A DNA stretch of 64,000 bases from Sternotherus odoratus (Eukaryota > Chordata > Testudines > Kinosternidae), in the NCBI GenBank assembly GCA_032164245.1, contig JAVMKO010000003.1, positions 92,317,890-92,381,889 on the forward strand, written 5' to 3'. The position numbers and the translations under genes are program-made. Shown here piece after piece: positions 1 through 8,974 of the stretch. The notes beneath the pieces were generated by a model, which worked only from the letters and a program-made list of their open reading frames with translations, was not told the origin of the DNA and did not search any database. The first letter of the stretch is position 1. Each line of letters begins with the position of its first letter.

Positions 1-93
1 GCTGCCTGGGGCTGAGAGCCCAAGCCCCACCCATTTTCCTGATTATCCAATCTGGCCATGGTCCCAATTAGATGGATGATTGGGGTTCCACTG
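1..93. mobile_element. Partial Tigger/mariner-type MITE, right end
   Basis: The right terminus TTGGGGTTCCACTG is followed by TA (94-95). The internal text GATTATCCAATCTGGCC is of the kind found in Tigger MITEs with ATTATCC-rich ends. The left part is outside the window. Confidence 0.6.
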
Positions 94-436
94 TATATAT
101 TTTTATTTTTCACAAAATGTAAAAACTAAAGATTCTCTTTAAAAACACAAACTCCATGTTTTTCTGTGGCAAACGGATTTCTAGGATCCCTGGTATCACT
201 AAACTACTAAATACTATAGGTTCAACTCTTTTCTAACAAATACCTATGAAGAGAGATCAGTTCGAGAAATAGCTGAGTTGTATTAACTGTAAGAGGATAC
301 TAAGCATGTGCTTCATGTTTTTGAAATGGTGACTGTTGGCTGTACTTTGATGGCTGCCAGAATAGAGGAAAATCGTTTGGATTCTTTAAGGGCTGTAAAT
401 AACTTCTCTTCTCTTCCTACTTATTTCTTGTTCCAG

Positions 437-610
437 TATCTTAAATTTCTGGAGCAACTTTCGGATAAAATGAAGCTGGGCAGCGTTGCAGCTGAGATTG
501 GGCTCGATATGAGTCTGGATGCGATTTTGGCCCGTGCAGAGCAGTTGGTCAAACTGGAAAATGATGCCGTGATTGAAAACAAGACTATAGCACACAACCT
601 ACAAAGGAAG
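437..610 (+). CDS. CCDC170: CCDC170 internal coding exon (coiled coil), partial gene
   Basis: This 174-bp exon encodes 58 residues, beginning YLKFLEQLSDKMKL and ending IENKTIAHNLQRK. I recognise these as the C-terminal half of CCDC170, a coiled-coil protein reported to associate with the Golgi and stabilise Golgi-linked microtubules. The acceptor is a pyrimidine-rich tract ending ttccag at 431-436. The donor is AAG|GTAGGT at 610/611. Both junctions are phase 0. The open frame extends upstream to about 308, but that part has no homology and lies before the acceptor, so I start the exon at 437. The residues are rich in Leu, Lys and Glu in heptad-like spacing. The upstream exons of the gene lie outside the window, apart from an inverted early exon at 3032-3288. 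The match to the human protein is from memory and extends over the whole exon. Confidence 0.93.
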
Positions 611-1464
611 GTAGGTAAAGGAGGGCTAAGTTCATCTCCTATTTGTTATAAAGAAGAGCATTATTATTTTTATTATATTTAATTAAAGTAGCTGTCAGAG
701 GCCCCAATCAAAATAAAAGCCCCACTGTGTACAAACACATACAAAGATACTCTGTCTTCCAAAGTGATGATAAACATGTTTGCAACCCAGAGCACCCAAA
801 CTGAATAGTAAAACAACAATAAAAAAGTAAGTCAGTTGAACACCTCCTAACACCACTACTGTTATAGCATACCAAAAAATTTTAAATGTAGAAGTATCCT
901 TTTGATGACACAGTCTGCAAATCACATTCACTAAAGTTAATAAAACGGAACTAGTACTTTAATATTTGATCTTTTTAGTATTTTAAACTTTCAGACACAA
1001 CTATGTTGTCATTGATTGAAATCTGTTACGTGTGTGTGGTTTGGCTTAAATACTGTCAGCCATCCTGCTGTGGTTGAGTTCTTCACCCACTGTTAGGATA
1101 ACATATATTTGGTAATTGTAAAAGCAAGCTCAGGTATTATGCATGATGCTTAAGTATGTAATCCTATAGGATAGGGTTGGTGTTCTACATGTAAGCAGCA
1201 AAATAGAAGGTGTGGTGGAGGTGGCCCAGGGAAGTAGTAAGAGGGGAAATGGAGGGTGATTAAATAGAGGTGAAGTACTTATGTAGGCCAGGGCAGAGTT
1301 GTACACAGCTCTGCAGGAAATGATGAGAAGGTCAGATTTACAGAAAGGTGCTTCAGAAGGACCAGATTTACAATGACAATCCATTCATATAACTATAGTT
1401 AAAGTTGTATGTATGTATGTTTGTTTTGTTTTTGAAATCCCCTTAACTGAAATCTTAAAACTAG
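611..1464 (+). other. CCDC170 intron between exons 437-610 and 1465-1707
   Basis: This 854-bp intron runs from GTAGGT to a weak acceptor (aatcttaaaactag). I see no recognisable mobile element or second gene in it. Short open frames here have no family resemblance. Confidence 0.8.
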
Positions 1465-1707
1465 TTGAAAGCTCAGAAAGAAAAGCTTGAGAGCAAAGAG
1501 CTGCATATGAACCTTTTGCGGCAGAAAATATCCCAGCTGGAAGAGGAGAAGCAAGTGCGAACAGCCCTGGCTGTGGAGAGAGATGAGGCCAACCTCACCA
1601 TCAGAAAGTTACATAAGAAAGCGGAGAGGTTACAGAAGGAGCTGAGCCTGGCAAGAGACTCTAACACTGACCTCAAAGCCAAACTGTCTGACACCAATGA
1701 ACTGAAA
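1465..1707 (+). CDS. CCDC170: CCDC170 internal coding exon (coiled coil)
   Basis: This 243-bp exon encodes 81 residues, from LKAQKEKLESKELHMNLLRQ to LKAKLSDTNELK, and directly continues the previous exon. The match to CCDC170 is unbroken, with typical coiled-coil composition (Leu, Glu, Lys, Gln) and no stop. The acceptor is actag at 1460-1464, with an unusually poor pyrimidine tract. The donor is AAA|GTGGGT at 1707/1708. I preferred this donor to the GTAACA site 5 bp downstream because it keeps phase 0 and gives NELK-VKTLEQ across the junction, as in mammals. The open frame running past 1707 to a stop near 1764 is intron read-through. Confidence 0.92.
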
Positions 1708-1867
1708 GTGGGTAACATGGTTACATTTTACTGCTTCTGTTTACTAATGGAGAGAAAAGGCTGAATATAATTGGAGCTCATTTTATATTATGAATAATGT
1801 TCCACATTTTCAGCTTTTTTTTGTAAATATAATTCCAGGAATTTTTTGGTGTTTTCCAAACATTAAA

Positions 1868-2082
1868 ACCAGGATGAAATGGGGTTAAAAATAGGGAAAA
1901 AAAGAAAACAAGTTCATAATAAACAGGATGAAATGATATATATAACAATGATGAAATGATATATACAATAACAAGGATGAAATGATAAATATCAATGAAA
2001 TAATAACAAGTTCACAATAACCAGGATGAAATGGGGTTAAAAATCATTTAAAAACAGGGAAAAAAGAAAACAAGTTTATAAT
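1868..2082. repeat. Local duplication and short tandem GATGAAAT repeats
   Basis: The block starting ACCAGGATGAAATGGGG at about 1868 recurs at about 2020, followed both times by an A-rich run and AAGAAAACAAGTT. Between the copies, shorter units built on AGGATGAAATGATA recur several times (about 1926-2000). This is a local tandem expansion next to the left edge of the hAT segment. It has no coding content. Confidence 0.75.
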
Positions 2083-2150
2083 ATACACATTTCACTACAG
2101 TATAATTAAAACTTTTTTTTATGTACAAAGGTATTTTTTCTCTCTCTGAT

Positions 2151-2755
2151 CTAACAATTTTTCAAGAAATCCTGGTTTATGTACACTCGTATAGTTTTCT
2201 TTGAAGTATCCTTACTCATGTTGAGCCTCTTGCTGTCTTGGAGGTAGTCCAACTTTGAAAGTAAGCGCTCTGTGTTATAAGACTCCAGGGCTTGCTGTAC
2301 AACTTGGCTGAAGTTGGGAAGTGTGTCTGGATGGCTGTTCCGAAAAGCCAGCACATGCAGTTTACATGGTCAGGGTTAAGCATGTCCATGTCAGTAGTAA
2401 ATTCCCTTTTCAGATTTGAAATTTCATTGATGCAAGATTTCACCTCTTGCATTTCTTCTGTAGCAATAGCTGCCGACAGCGCAATGTTAATCAGGTTAGC
2501 AGGACAGGTAATCGGTAGCATCTCTGGTTACTGGTTAAGTTTAATCTTCCATGCAAATGTAGCCATGTAGGAATCAGAATCTGTGTTAGTTGTGACCACG
2601 TTTTCCCAAGTTAGTTGGTACATCTCAAACATGCCCATTATTGTTGCCTCAACAAAATGGGTGTCAGCAGAGGGGATGAATGTCACATCAGCACCAAAAA
2701 ATGTGGGTTTATTTGCTTTGAAATAATAATAATAAAAAAAGCAAAAGTCCTCCAA
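2151..2755 (-). pseudogene. hAT-like transposase, catalytic-region remnant (C-terminal piece)
   Basis: Read on the minus strand, two adjoining frames contain residues such as FVEATIMGMFEMYQLTWENV, TDSDSYMATFAW and, after a stop, ITCPANLINIAL followed by EEMQEVKSCINEI. This order (a query-like helix, a D-S-YM block, then a CxxHxxN-like block, here CPANLIN) resembles the RNase-H-like core of hAT transposases of the CGGBP1-related group. The copy has at least one stop and one frameshift and is not functional. It is the downstream half of the element whose N-terminal piece is at 3480-3909. An 800-bp gap separates them where the family would usually have about 200 bp. The group assignment is an inference from motif order only. 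Confidence 0.55.
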
Positions 2756-3031
2756 AGCATGAGGAGACTCATTATTTGTAAATAAACAAGATTACACCAA
2801 AGAATATAGTTCTCTTCCTAAAGGACACAAATCTGCAAGTCCCTGAATATTGGCTAACTGCCGAGGCCAAAGGGGCAATAATATACAGCTCAATAAAAGC
2901 TGTAGATTTGTTTCTGCACTGAAATTTGCCTACAAAGATAGTTTTCTCTGTTGGCAACTATAGTACAGTTGTATGGTATAGTACAGACATCTCAACCCAA
3001 AATTATGCCACAGCTTGATTGACTCTCTTAC

Positions 3032-3288
3032 TTCAGTTTGGCTTCTTGGTCATGGATCTTCTCCTTCAGCTCCCAGTTCTCCTGGAGCAAAACTTGTGCT
3101 GTTAGGTCTGTCTGTTTTGTGGAAGTGGCAAGCACACCCGATTCCTCCTCCATCTCCTGAACTCGATTTTGCAAAGAGAGGAGCAGAGAGGATTGTCTAG
3201 CATTGTTTTCCTTGTAGCTTTCCACTTCAGCCTTCAGCTCTTGCAATGAGACTTCTTTAGAGACTATTTTGGATCTGAGATCTAGAAG
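3032..3288 (-). CDS. CCDC170: Intact CCDC170 early coding exon in inverted orientation
   Basis: On the minus strand this 257-bp exon reads LLDLRSKIVSKEVSLQELK, then EVESYKENNARQSSLL and onward to KIHDQEAKLK, with no stop. It matches the N-terminal region of CCDC170 (around residues 50-125 of the human protein, from memory), which belongs far upstream of the four plus-strand exons. The acceptor is CTCTGTCTGTAG (AG at 3290-3289) and the donor is AA|GTAAGAG (GT at 3031-3030). Both are strong, so the exon looks splice-competent on its own strand. It starts in phase 0 and ends two bases into a codon. It lies in an intron of the same gene but on the opposite strand, flanked by hAT fragments. Whether it is a duplicate, a relocated exon or an assembly error cannot be decided here. 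Confidence 0.85.
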
Positions 3289-3479
3289 CTACAGACAGAG
3301 GAGATGAAGCAAGATAAAACAATAACCGTAAGAAGAATTCAATACAGACTTCGTATTTGAAGGTCTTCAATTAAATTATTATTAAATTGTTTATTTTTTT
3401 CCATCTGGCACAAAATACCTTTTGGAATCAAAGTATCTTATTCTCCTACTCTACATTTCAACACCACATTTCCATCAAT

Positions 3480-3909
3480 TCATTCAATCAATTTAGATTC
3501 TAAAGCATCATCATTTTCTTTCAGATACTTCTGAGTGAGGCTATCTGCATTAGGAAGGGTTTTTACTGCTGGAAAGCATTGTTGCACAAAGTCAGCAATA
3601 GGCCCCTTAGCAATTAACAGCAGTTGTCCGGTGAAACAAAGCATGCACAAATTCATTGACACAATCGTGCTGCAACCTCTCACTAGGGCTTTAATGAAAG
3701 AAAGCTCCTGATATTGGCTGTTTACCCAAAAGCTCACTTTCTTCTTTAAGCTTCTTATATCGTTTGTTTTCAACATACTCCTTTATTCTGTCAGCATGAG
3801 CAGTGACCTCAATGCTGCAGTATTTGCAGCGCAATGCATCCTCTTCACTTCCGTCTTTGCTTTTCTTCAAAATTTCTAAGCACTGATTTTCTTGTTGGTA
3901 TTGAGGCAT
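3480..3909 (-). pseudogene. hAT-like transposase, N-terminal BED/CGGBP1-like piece
   Basis: The minus strand encodes MPQYQQENQCLEILKKSKDG, then EEDALRCKYCSIEVTAHADRIKEYVENK. This is a CxxC-type zinc-binding segment like the degenerate BED finger of CGGBP1 and its parent hAT transposases. After one frameshift (around 3700-3770) it continues with LSFIKALVRG and FVQQCFPAVKTLPNADSLTQ, the helical segment that follows in that family. The piece is read in the same direction as the catalytic remnant at 2151-2755. Length and motif order fit a fossil element split by about 700 bp that include an inverted CCDC170 exon. Confidence 0.6.
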
Positions 3910-4784
3910 AGATGTGCGTTGTCACCCCAGATTTACCTTTTTACCGTATCTTTATCTGTGGAGGATTGGTTGTTGAAAATCAGTGCTGCACTAAGTGCAC
4001 ACCAACAAATAGGTGGGTAGCTCTTTGTGAGCCAATCATAGCACAATACCTACGTTGTTGGTTTTTTTTCCAACCTCCACTGTGAGTGTGTTCTGTGTTT
4101 TACACTATAGAACTGCTTCAATCTCTGAGCTGCAGGACACAACAATTACCTAAAGCGTTTAGTGTTTAACAAAAATGAGTAAAGTGTGTATACATATATA
4201 GAGTGAATTGATAAACAGGTGTAAATCAGTAAAAACCGAACTCTTTTTTAATTAAAAAACCTGATAATTAATGGGTGAAAAATCAGTAAAAACTGAAAAC
4301 ATAGAACACTATGAAGTATAATAACATATGTTAATGGTGAACTACTGAAATCTGTCTATGTGGCAACAAAAGCAGTGTAATAGTCAAGAGATCTTTGATA
4401 TTTTGGAATCTGTCATTGACCTCTAAGTATGTACTACATAGGATCTGTAAATACAGTCCAGAAGACTTGGAGTTAATGTTATGGAATGTGGAATACCCAA
4501 CGTGGCTATAGTTGAACACATTCCAATGTGCGTTGCTTTAGTTGTCCTCAGAAAATCTATTCTATCAAACGTGGAGAATTTTTTTTGAATTTAAATGAAA
4601 CACAGTTTTAGCTTGTCACTAGTTCTGATTTTCTTGTGAAAATGTTTGTTGTTTTACAGTAGCAAAAAGCTATCTTCAGCTCAGCAGAAAAGAAAAGACA
4701 TTCTAGAATAGCCATCTTCGCCATAGGGTTCTCATAAATGGCAATGTGAAGAACTTAATAGTCCTCTTATCATTGACCTTGTAG

Positions 4785-5021
4785 GTCAAAACTCTGGAAC
4801 AGACTAGAACCATTGAGGAATTAAACAAGTCTCAAGGCAAGCTGGAAAAGATGAAAGAGAAGGCTGAGAAGCAGCTGATCTGTGTCAAATCCGAACTACA
4901 GCTTACAGAGCATGAAGCTAAGGAGGATAAAGAAAGGGCCAGGAGTATGCTAGAAGCTGTTACCAATGAACTGAAGGCACTTAAAACAACCCTGGCAGAG
5001 GTATCAAAAAGAGAAAGGCAG
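4785..5021 (+). CDS. CCDC170: CCDC170 internal coding exon (coiled coil)
   Basis: This 237-bp exon encodes 79 residues, from VKTLEQTRTIEELNKSQ through KMKEKAEKQLICVKSEL to AEVSKRERQ. It matches CCDC170 closely and continues the coiled coil. The acceptor is accttgtag (4776-4784) and the donor is CAG|GTAGGT at 5021/5022. Both junctions are phase 0. There are no stops or frameshifts. It joins directly to the last exon at 12984 across an 8-kb intron full of mobile elements. Confidence 0.93.
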
Positions 5022-5314
5022 GTAGGTATAAATGTGTTAGACAATTGGTGAGAACTTGGTATCTAGACGAATTATACTGCCATTCTGAAAACGAGTGTGT
5101 ATGTTAGTATTAAGGTTTTACTGACGCGAGTTTGGGCTGGCTGCATTATTCATGAGTGGCAAAGTTATCAGAGAGTTATGCAACTCATCCCAAAAGAGTG
5201 CCAAATAAGATTTTTTGTGTCATTGTATGCCACTAAGTATTCAGTTTATGCGACGTTTTGGAGAAGTGAGATAAAAAATACTTTAGAACTCCAACTTCTT
5301 TGTTATTGATTCAA

Positions 5315-6245
5315 TCTATATATATAAAAGTCAAATGGTGTATGTGTGTATGCATGTATGCGTGCGTGTGTGTATGTACGTTCCCTTACTCCTTCCACAC
5401 CGTTTGAGCTAGAGACTTGAAATTTGGTACAGTTATAGGCCTTAGGGTCCTAATCAGGGTAAGAGTCGAAATTTTTTCAAATCTCACCTCTGACGCCCCC
5501 CCAGGGGTGAAATTATTTAAAGCCCAATCACATCAGCTGGGCAGCTGCTGTTCTCTGTGACATAGTTATGATGTCATAATACCCCCCTCCAACGGACCCT
5601 GCACTCGCTCAGCTCTCTGCCCCCTCCCCCCTCCAATGGACCCCGCACTCGCTCAGCTCTCTGCCCCCACCCCACCTCCGACGGACCCGAGTTGGGTTTA
5701 GTCGGAGGGTAAGTGAGGTAGGGGTGTCGGGTTTGGACGGGGGGTGAGGTGGGGGTGTCGGGTTTGGTCGGGGGATAAGTGAGCCAGGGGTGTCAGGTTT
5801 GGTCTGGGGGTGTAAGGTGTGGGTGTTGGGGTTGGTCAGGGGGTGTTGGTTTTGGTGGGGGGGGTAAGATGGGGGTGTTGGGTTTGGTCGAGGGGTAAGT
5901 GAGGTGTGGGTGTCGGGTTTGTTTGTGGTGGTAGGTAGGGGTGTCGGGTTTGGTTGGGGGGGAAAGTGAGGTGGGTGTGTCAGGTTTGGTCTACGGGGGG
6001 TGAGGTGTGGGTGTTGGTCAGGGGCTGTTGGGGCTGGTAGGGGGGTGACGGGGTGTTGGGTTTGGGTGGGGGGGTGAAAACGTGAGTCGGGGTTGGTCGA
6101 GGGGTAAGTGAGGTGGGGGTGTCGGGTTTGGTCGGGGGGGTAAGGTGGGGGTGTCAGGTTTGCTCTCTGCCCCCTCCCCCCTCCAACAGACCCCACACTC
6201 GCTCAGCTCTCTGCCCCCTCCCCACCTCCGACAGACCCGAGCTAG
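5315..6245 (+). mobile_element. Helitron-like non-autonomous element (candidate)
   Basis: The segment starts TCTATATATATAAAAG directly after an A (5314) and ends ...CCGAGCTAG directly before a T (6246). That fits the Helitron rules: a 5' TC, a 3' CTRR, insertion between A and T, and no target duplication. The first 150 bp (including ACTTGAAATTTGGTAC near 5419) looks like a repeat leader, followed by a G/T-rich minisatellite. I could not find a clear hairpin just upstream of the 3' CTAG, which weakens the call. No Rep/helicase coding is present. It could equally be another satellite-bearing insertion. Confidence 0.35.
5690..6165 (+). repeat. G/T-rich minisatellite flanked by direct repeats
   Basis: About 475 bp of loosely periodic units built on GGTGTCGGGTTTGGTCGGG and GTAAGTGAGGTGGGGGT show strong strand asymmetry: the plus strand is G/T-rich with many runs of four or more G. 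C-rich blocks containing CACTCGCTCAGCTCTCTGCC occur on both sides, twice on the left (about 5592-5690) and once or twice on the right (6164-6240). A 195-residue open frame on the minus strand is only the Pro/Thr/His-rich translation of this repeat and is not annotated as a gene. Confidence 0.8.
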
Positions 6246-6369
6246 TTTTTCATATTTATCAGCCAGTAAATCCTAGTTACTTTGCCATGTACAGGCGACA
6301 GATTCATGGAAAATTCAAAAGTATTTTTAAAATATATCAAAGGTAATTTTTTTTTTAAACAAATCAGGT

Positions 6370-6891
6370 GTCAGGGCCGGCACGTGGGTGGTCTGACCTA
6401 GTGGTTAGAGCCTGCGCAATGCTTGGTGGTTAATGCCAGGGATAGGAGTTGGTGGCCAGAGCCATGGGCCAAAGCAGAAGTCAGAGCCAAGAATCAATCC
6501 AAGGACTAGAGCCAGAGCCAAGAGTCAGTAATCGGAGTCAGAGGTCAGAGCTGGAGTCAGAAACTCGTCAGGTGAGTAAGGCTGGGGGCAGACTGAGGCA
6601 GAATCAGAACAGGGCTAGAGCAAATTGGAGCAGAGACCGGGGTAAGGCCAGAGCCAAGGCTGGAGACAAGGCAGGCAAAAGAGAGATGGCAGCTGTGGGT
6701 GAAAGTCAGCAAACTGCTGCTTCTGCTGAGTTTAAATGCAGAACTTTTTTTGTCTCCTTTTTAGCCAATTAGGTAGGCCAGCCAATCAGGCAATTCTGCT
6801 GCAGCCCAGCTAGGCTCATTAACCTTCCTGAATGCTGAGCTAGCTAGCACTATTCTCTGTCGAGGGAACTCAGAGCCATGGCTCCTGACAA
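6370..6891. mobile_element. LTR-like segment rich in GTCAGAGCC-type repeats
   Basis: The segment begins TGTCAGGGCCGG and ends ...GGCTCCTGACA, so its ends are complementary in LTR fashion (TGTCAGG/CCTGACA). Its interior is made of short degenerate units related to AGAGCCAGAGTCAG. I see no matching target duplication, and the sequence after 6891 (ATATCCCCCTGTCAGAAG) does not look like a return to unique DNA. It may be a 5' LTR followed by internal sequence. The family is not recognised with certainty. Confidence 0.35.
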
Positions 6892-7096
6892 TATCCCCCT
6901 GTCAGAAGCACCTTCTGGGGCCCTTCACCTGGACTTTTTTCAGATGAAAATCGCATACTGATCTTGGTTGATGAACGTTCTCTGCTGGGTGCTATGACTG
7001 GTCATCAGGACCATAGTCATCCTAGTTCACCAAGCAATTGAACTTGCTTGGAGTTAACAATCTGTCAGACAAGGTACTCTTCTTTTCCAGGGACTG

Positions 7097-7440
7097 TTAT
7101 GGGCAGCAATGGTGGGTTGGATTGACCCAGTCTCTAGCAGCCAGCCAGGAGCCTCTTGCTCCCCCAGTCCCTGCCAGCTTACTTAGCTGTCCGTCATCCT
7201 GCTGCTCTTCCGGGCAGCCAGGCCTCCTGTCCGTTCTTCTCCTGCTTCATGCAGCAACTAACTACTGTTCTGTTCTGCAGCTCCTTTTATATGGCCCTCC
7301 TGGGCTCTGATTGGCTGCTTCCCCTGCAGCTACTCTAGACTACTTGGAGGACCACTCCACTGCCTCTTTCCTGGGATGGGCATGGCAGAATCCTGAGGGC
7401 TCCAGCAGGGGGCCCTTGGGCCTAGTACACTCCATCACAG
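7097..7440. mobile_element. Second LTR-like segment (candidate)
   Basis: This segment starts TGTTATGGGCAGC and ends TACACTCCATCACA. It includes a CTCTGATTGGCTGC stretch and a short CAGCAGGG-rich end typical of repeated LTR ends in reptile genomes. No target duplication is clear. The call rests on general appearance only. Confidence 0.25.
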
Positions 7441-7643
7441 CCAGTTATACCAAGTCTCCTGTATGAAAGTGAAATGTGGGCACCGAGGAAAGCTGAAGAA
7501 CACCAGATTGACGTTTTTGATTCTTGTGATCTTCATCAGCTGTTCCATATCAAGTGGCAGGGCAAAATCAAAAATGAGGATCTTGAAAGCCAAATCCAGC
7601 AATCCCGCCATCAGCACCAGTTCAGTTTTGGCGACTTTCTTGG
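7441..7643 (+). pseudogene. LINE ORF2 C-terminal fragment
   Basis: In the plus strand one frame reads a segment with LLYESEMWAPRKAEEHQID, then VFDSCDLHQLFHIKWQGKIKN. This resembles the conserved region after the reverse transcriptase of many non-LTR retrotransposons (the LLYG-SETW block followed by FDxxCLRR...W.DKI.NE). It is a short fragment, interrupted on the right by the Tigger MITE at 7646. The clade is not resolved. Confidence 0.55.
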
Positions 7644-7645
7644 TA

Positions 7646-8168
7646 CAGTAAAACCTCGATTTAACGGACTAATTCGGGCGAGGGGGTGTCCGTTAAATCA
7701 AAAAGTCCGTTATTTAATAATAATAAAAAAAACCCGAACTGTTGGAGCAGCAGCCCGACCACCACAGAGTCAGGGCGGCAGCTCCGCAGCCCGCCCGCTG
7801 CTGGGCCCCGGGCGGCAGCCGGGAGCCGGTAGCCAGCCCGCTCGGGTCCCAGCTGCTGGGAGCCGGGCGGCAGCCGGGAGCTGGCAGCCAGCCCGCCCGG
7901 GTCCTGGTTGCTGGGACCCGGGCGGGAGCCGGCAGCCAGCCCGCCCGCTGGCGGGACCCGGGCGGGATCCGGTGGGATCCGGGCGGGAGCCGGCAGCCAG
8001 CCCGCCCGCTGGCGGGACCTGGGCAGCAGCCGGGAGCCAGCAGACGGCTGCCAGCGAAGGGGACCAGGGCCGCAGCAGGAAGGGGTCCCGGTCTGATATG
8101 GTTCAGAAATTTTGTCTGTTGCATCCGAAGTCCGTTAAATCGAGGTCCGTTAAATTGAGGTTTTACTG
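7646..8168 (+). mobile_element. Tigger/pogo-type MITE with GC-rich core, copy 1
   Basis: The element has near-perfect terminal inverted repeats: CAGTAAAACCTCGATTTAAC on the left and its complement ending GGTTTTACTG on the right. It is bounded by TA dinucleotides (7644-7645 and 8169-8170), the mariner/Tigger target. The terminal region also contains internal copies of the GTCCGTTAAAT motif. The 523-bp element has a core (about 7740-8090) made of CCGGGCGGCAGCC-type minisatellite units. Open frames of up to 235 residues here are Pro/Gly/Ala-rich translations of that core and are not genes. A second copy in the opposite orientation is at 49475-49924. Confidence 0.85.
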
Positions 8169-8821
8169 TATGTACATATAAGAATGGAAAACCAATGAAT
8201 TCTGAAGTGTGTACTAAGGAATGTGGCTACATGGCCAGAGATCATGTGGCCACCAAAAGCCAATGATGGGTAGATGCTGAATATACAGCCAGACCACTCA
8301 AACTCCTTGCCAGAGATAAACCCAGGTGATGCTTTATTTGCAACAAGACCATGTTTCTTGGCGATTTCTCATGATGATGATTGTTTGCAAAGTTGAAGCA
8401 GAATTTTCATTGTTTTTTTCCCTAGTCACTAAATATTTTAGTACAAAATTTTTATAAATGTTCACGAAACACATACAAGCAGTGCAGCAAATTAGGAGCA
8501 CAAATGTATAGTTCTGCTCCAGGCAAGACATACTGTAGCACTAAGAAAATATTTCGGTATATGTTTGCACTGCTTCTTATGTTGCTTTTGTTTGACCTGT
8601 CACTTTGTTAGAATAGTCTGAATAAAAATCGATGCCTCTTGTTCAGCACTTTTGCAAGGGCAGTAATGTTGCTCTTTGGTCAGCTTGTTATAATGTATTT
8701 TGCTCTGCAGGCAGTCAGCTCTCTTTTCACCTCTTTCTTGAACAAACAGTTTTTCCTGTTTTCTTGCTACAATTCATTAACAGGAACGCTGATTTTCGTA
8801 AAGTGTTTATCTATTGACCCG

Positions 8822-8945
8822 GAACAACGTGTGTGAAGTAATATCTTTGATTGGCCCAACTTCTGTAGGTGAGACAGACAAGCTTCTGAAGTTGGTCCAG
8901 TCAAAGATATTACCTTATCCATGTTGTCTGTCTAATATCCTGAGA
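8822..8945. repeat. Foldback interspersed repeat, copy 1
   Basis: The left arm (GTGTGTGAAGTAATATCTTT) and the right arm (AAAGATATTACCTTATCC) are imperfect inverted copies around an AACTTCTGTAGG...AAGCTTCTGAAG centre. The same element is found at 20697-20825, which supports a dispersed palindromic family. No coding potential. Confidence 0.65.
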
Positions 8946-8974
8946 CTGATACACCTACAGTTGCACTGAATATC

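Larger units (their letters stand above)
1708..4784 (+). other. CCDC170 intron holding a minus-strand hAT copy and an inverted CCDC170 exon
   Basis: This 3.1-kb intron contains duplicated AT-rich repeats (1868-2082), a minus-strand hAT-like transposase in two pieces (2151-2755 and 3480-3909), and a minus-strand CCDC170 early exon between them. The segment 3910-4784 is AT-rich, with a repeated AATCAGTAAAAAC motif near 4226 and 4281 and no gene that I can identify. The repeated motif may belong to the terminal part of the hAT element. Confidence 0.75.

Noticed and set aside
308..436. Upstream extension of the CCDC170 exon to an ATG at 308
   Set aside because: It has no similarity to CCDC170 and is separated by a good splice acceptor at 431-436. 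It is intron read-through.
5609..6196. 195-residue minus-strand open frame rich in Pro, Thr and His
   Set aside because: It is the translation of the G/T-rich minisatellite, with no start context, splice sites or family.
7474..8181. Overlapping open frames of 136-235 residues in three frames and both strands
   Set aside because: They lie in the GC-rich core and ends of the Tigger MITE. All are stop-poor because of composition.
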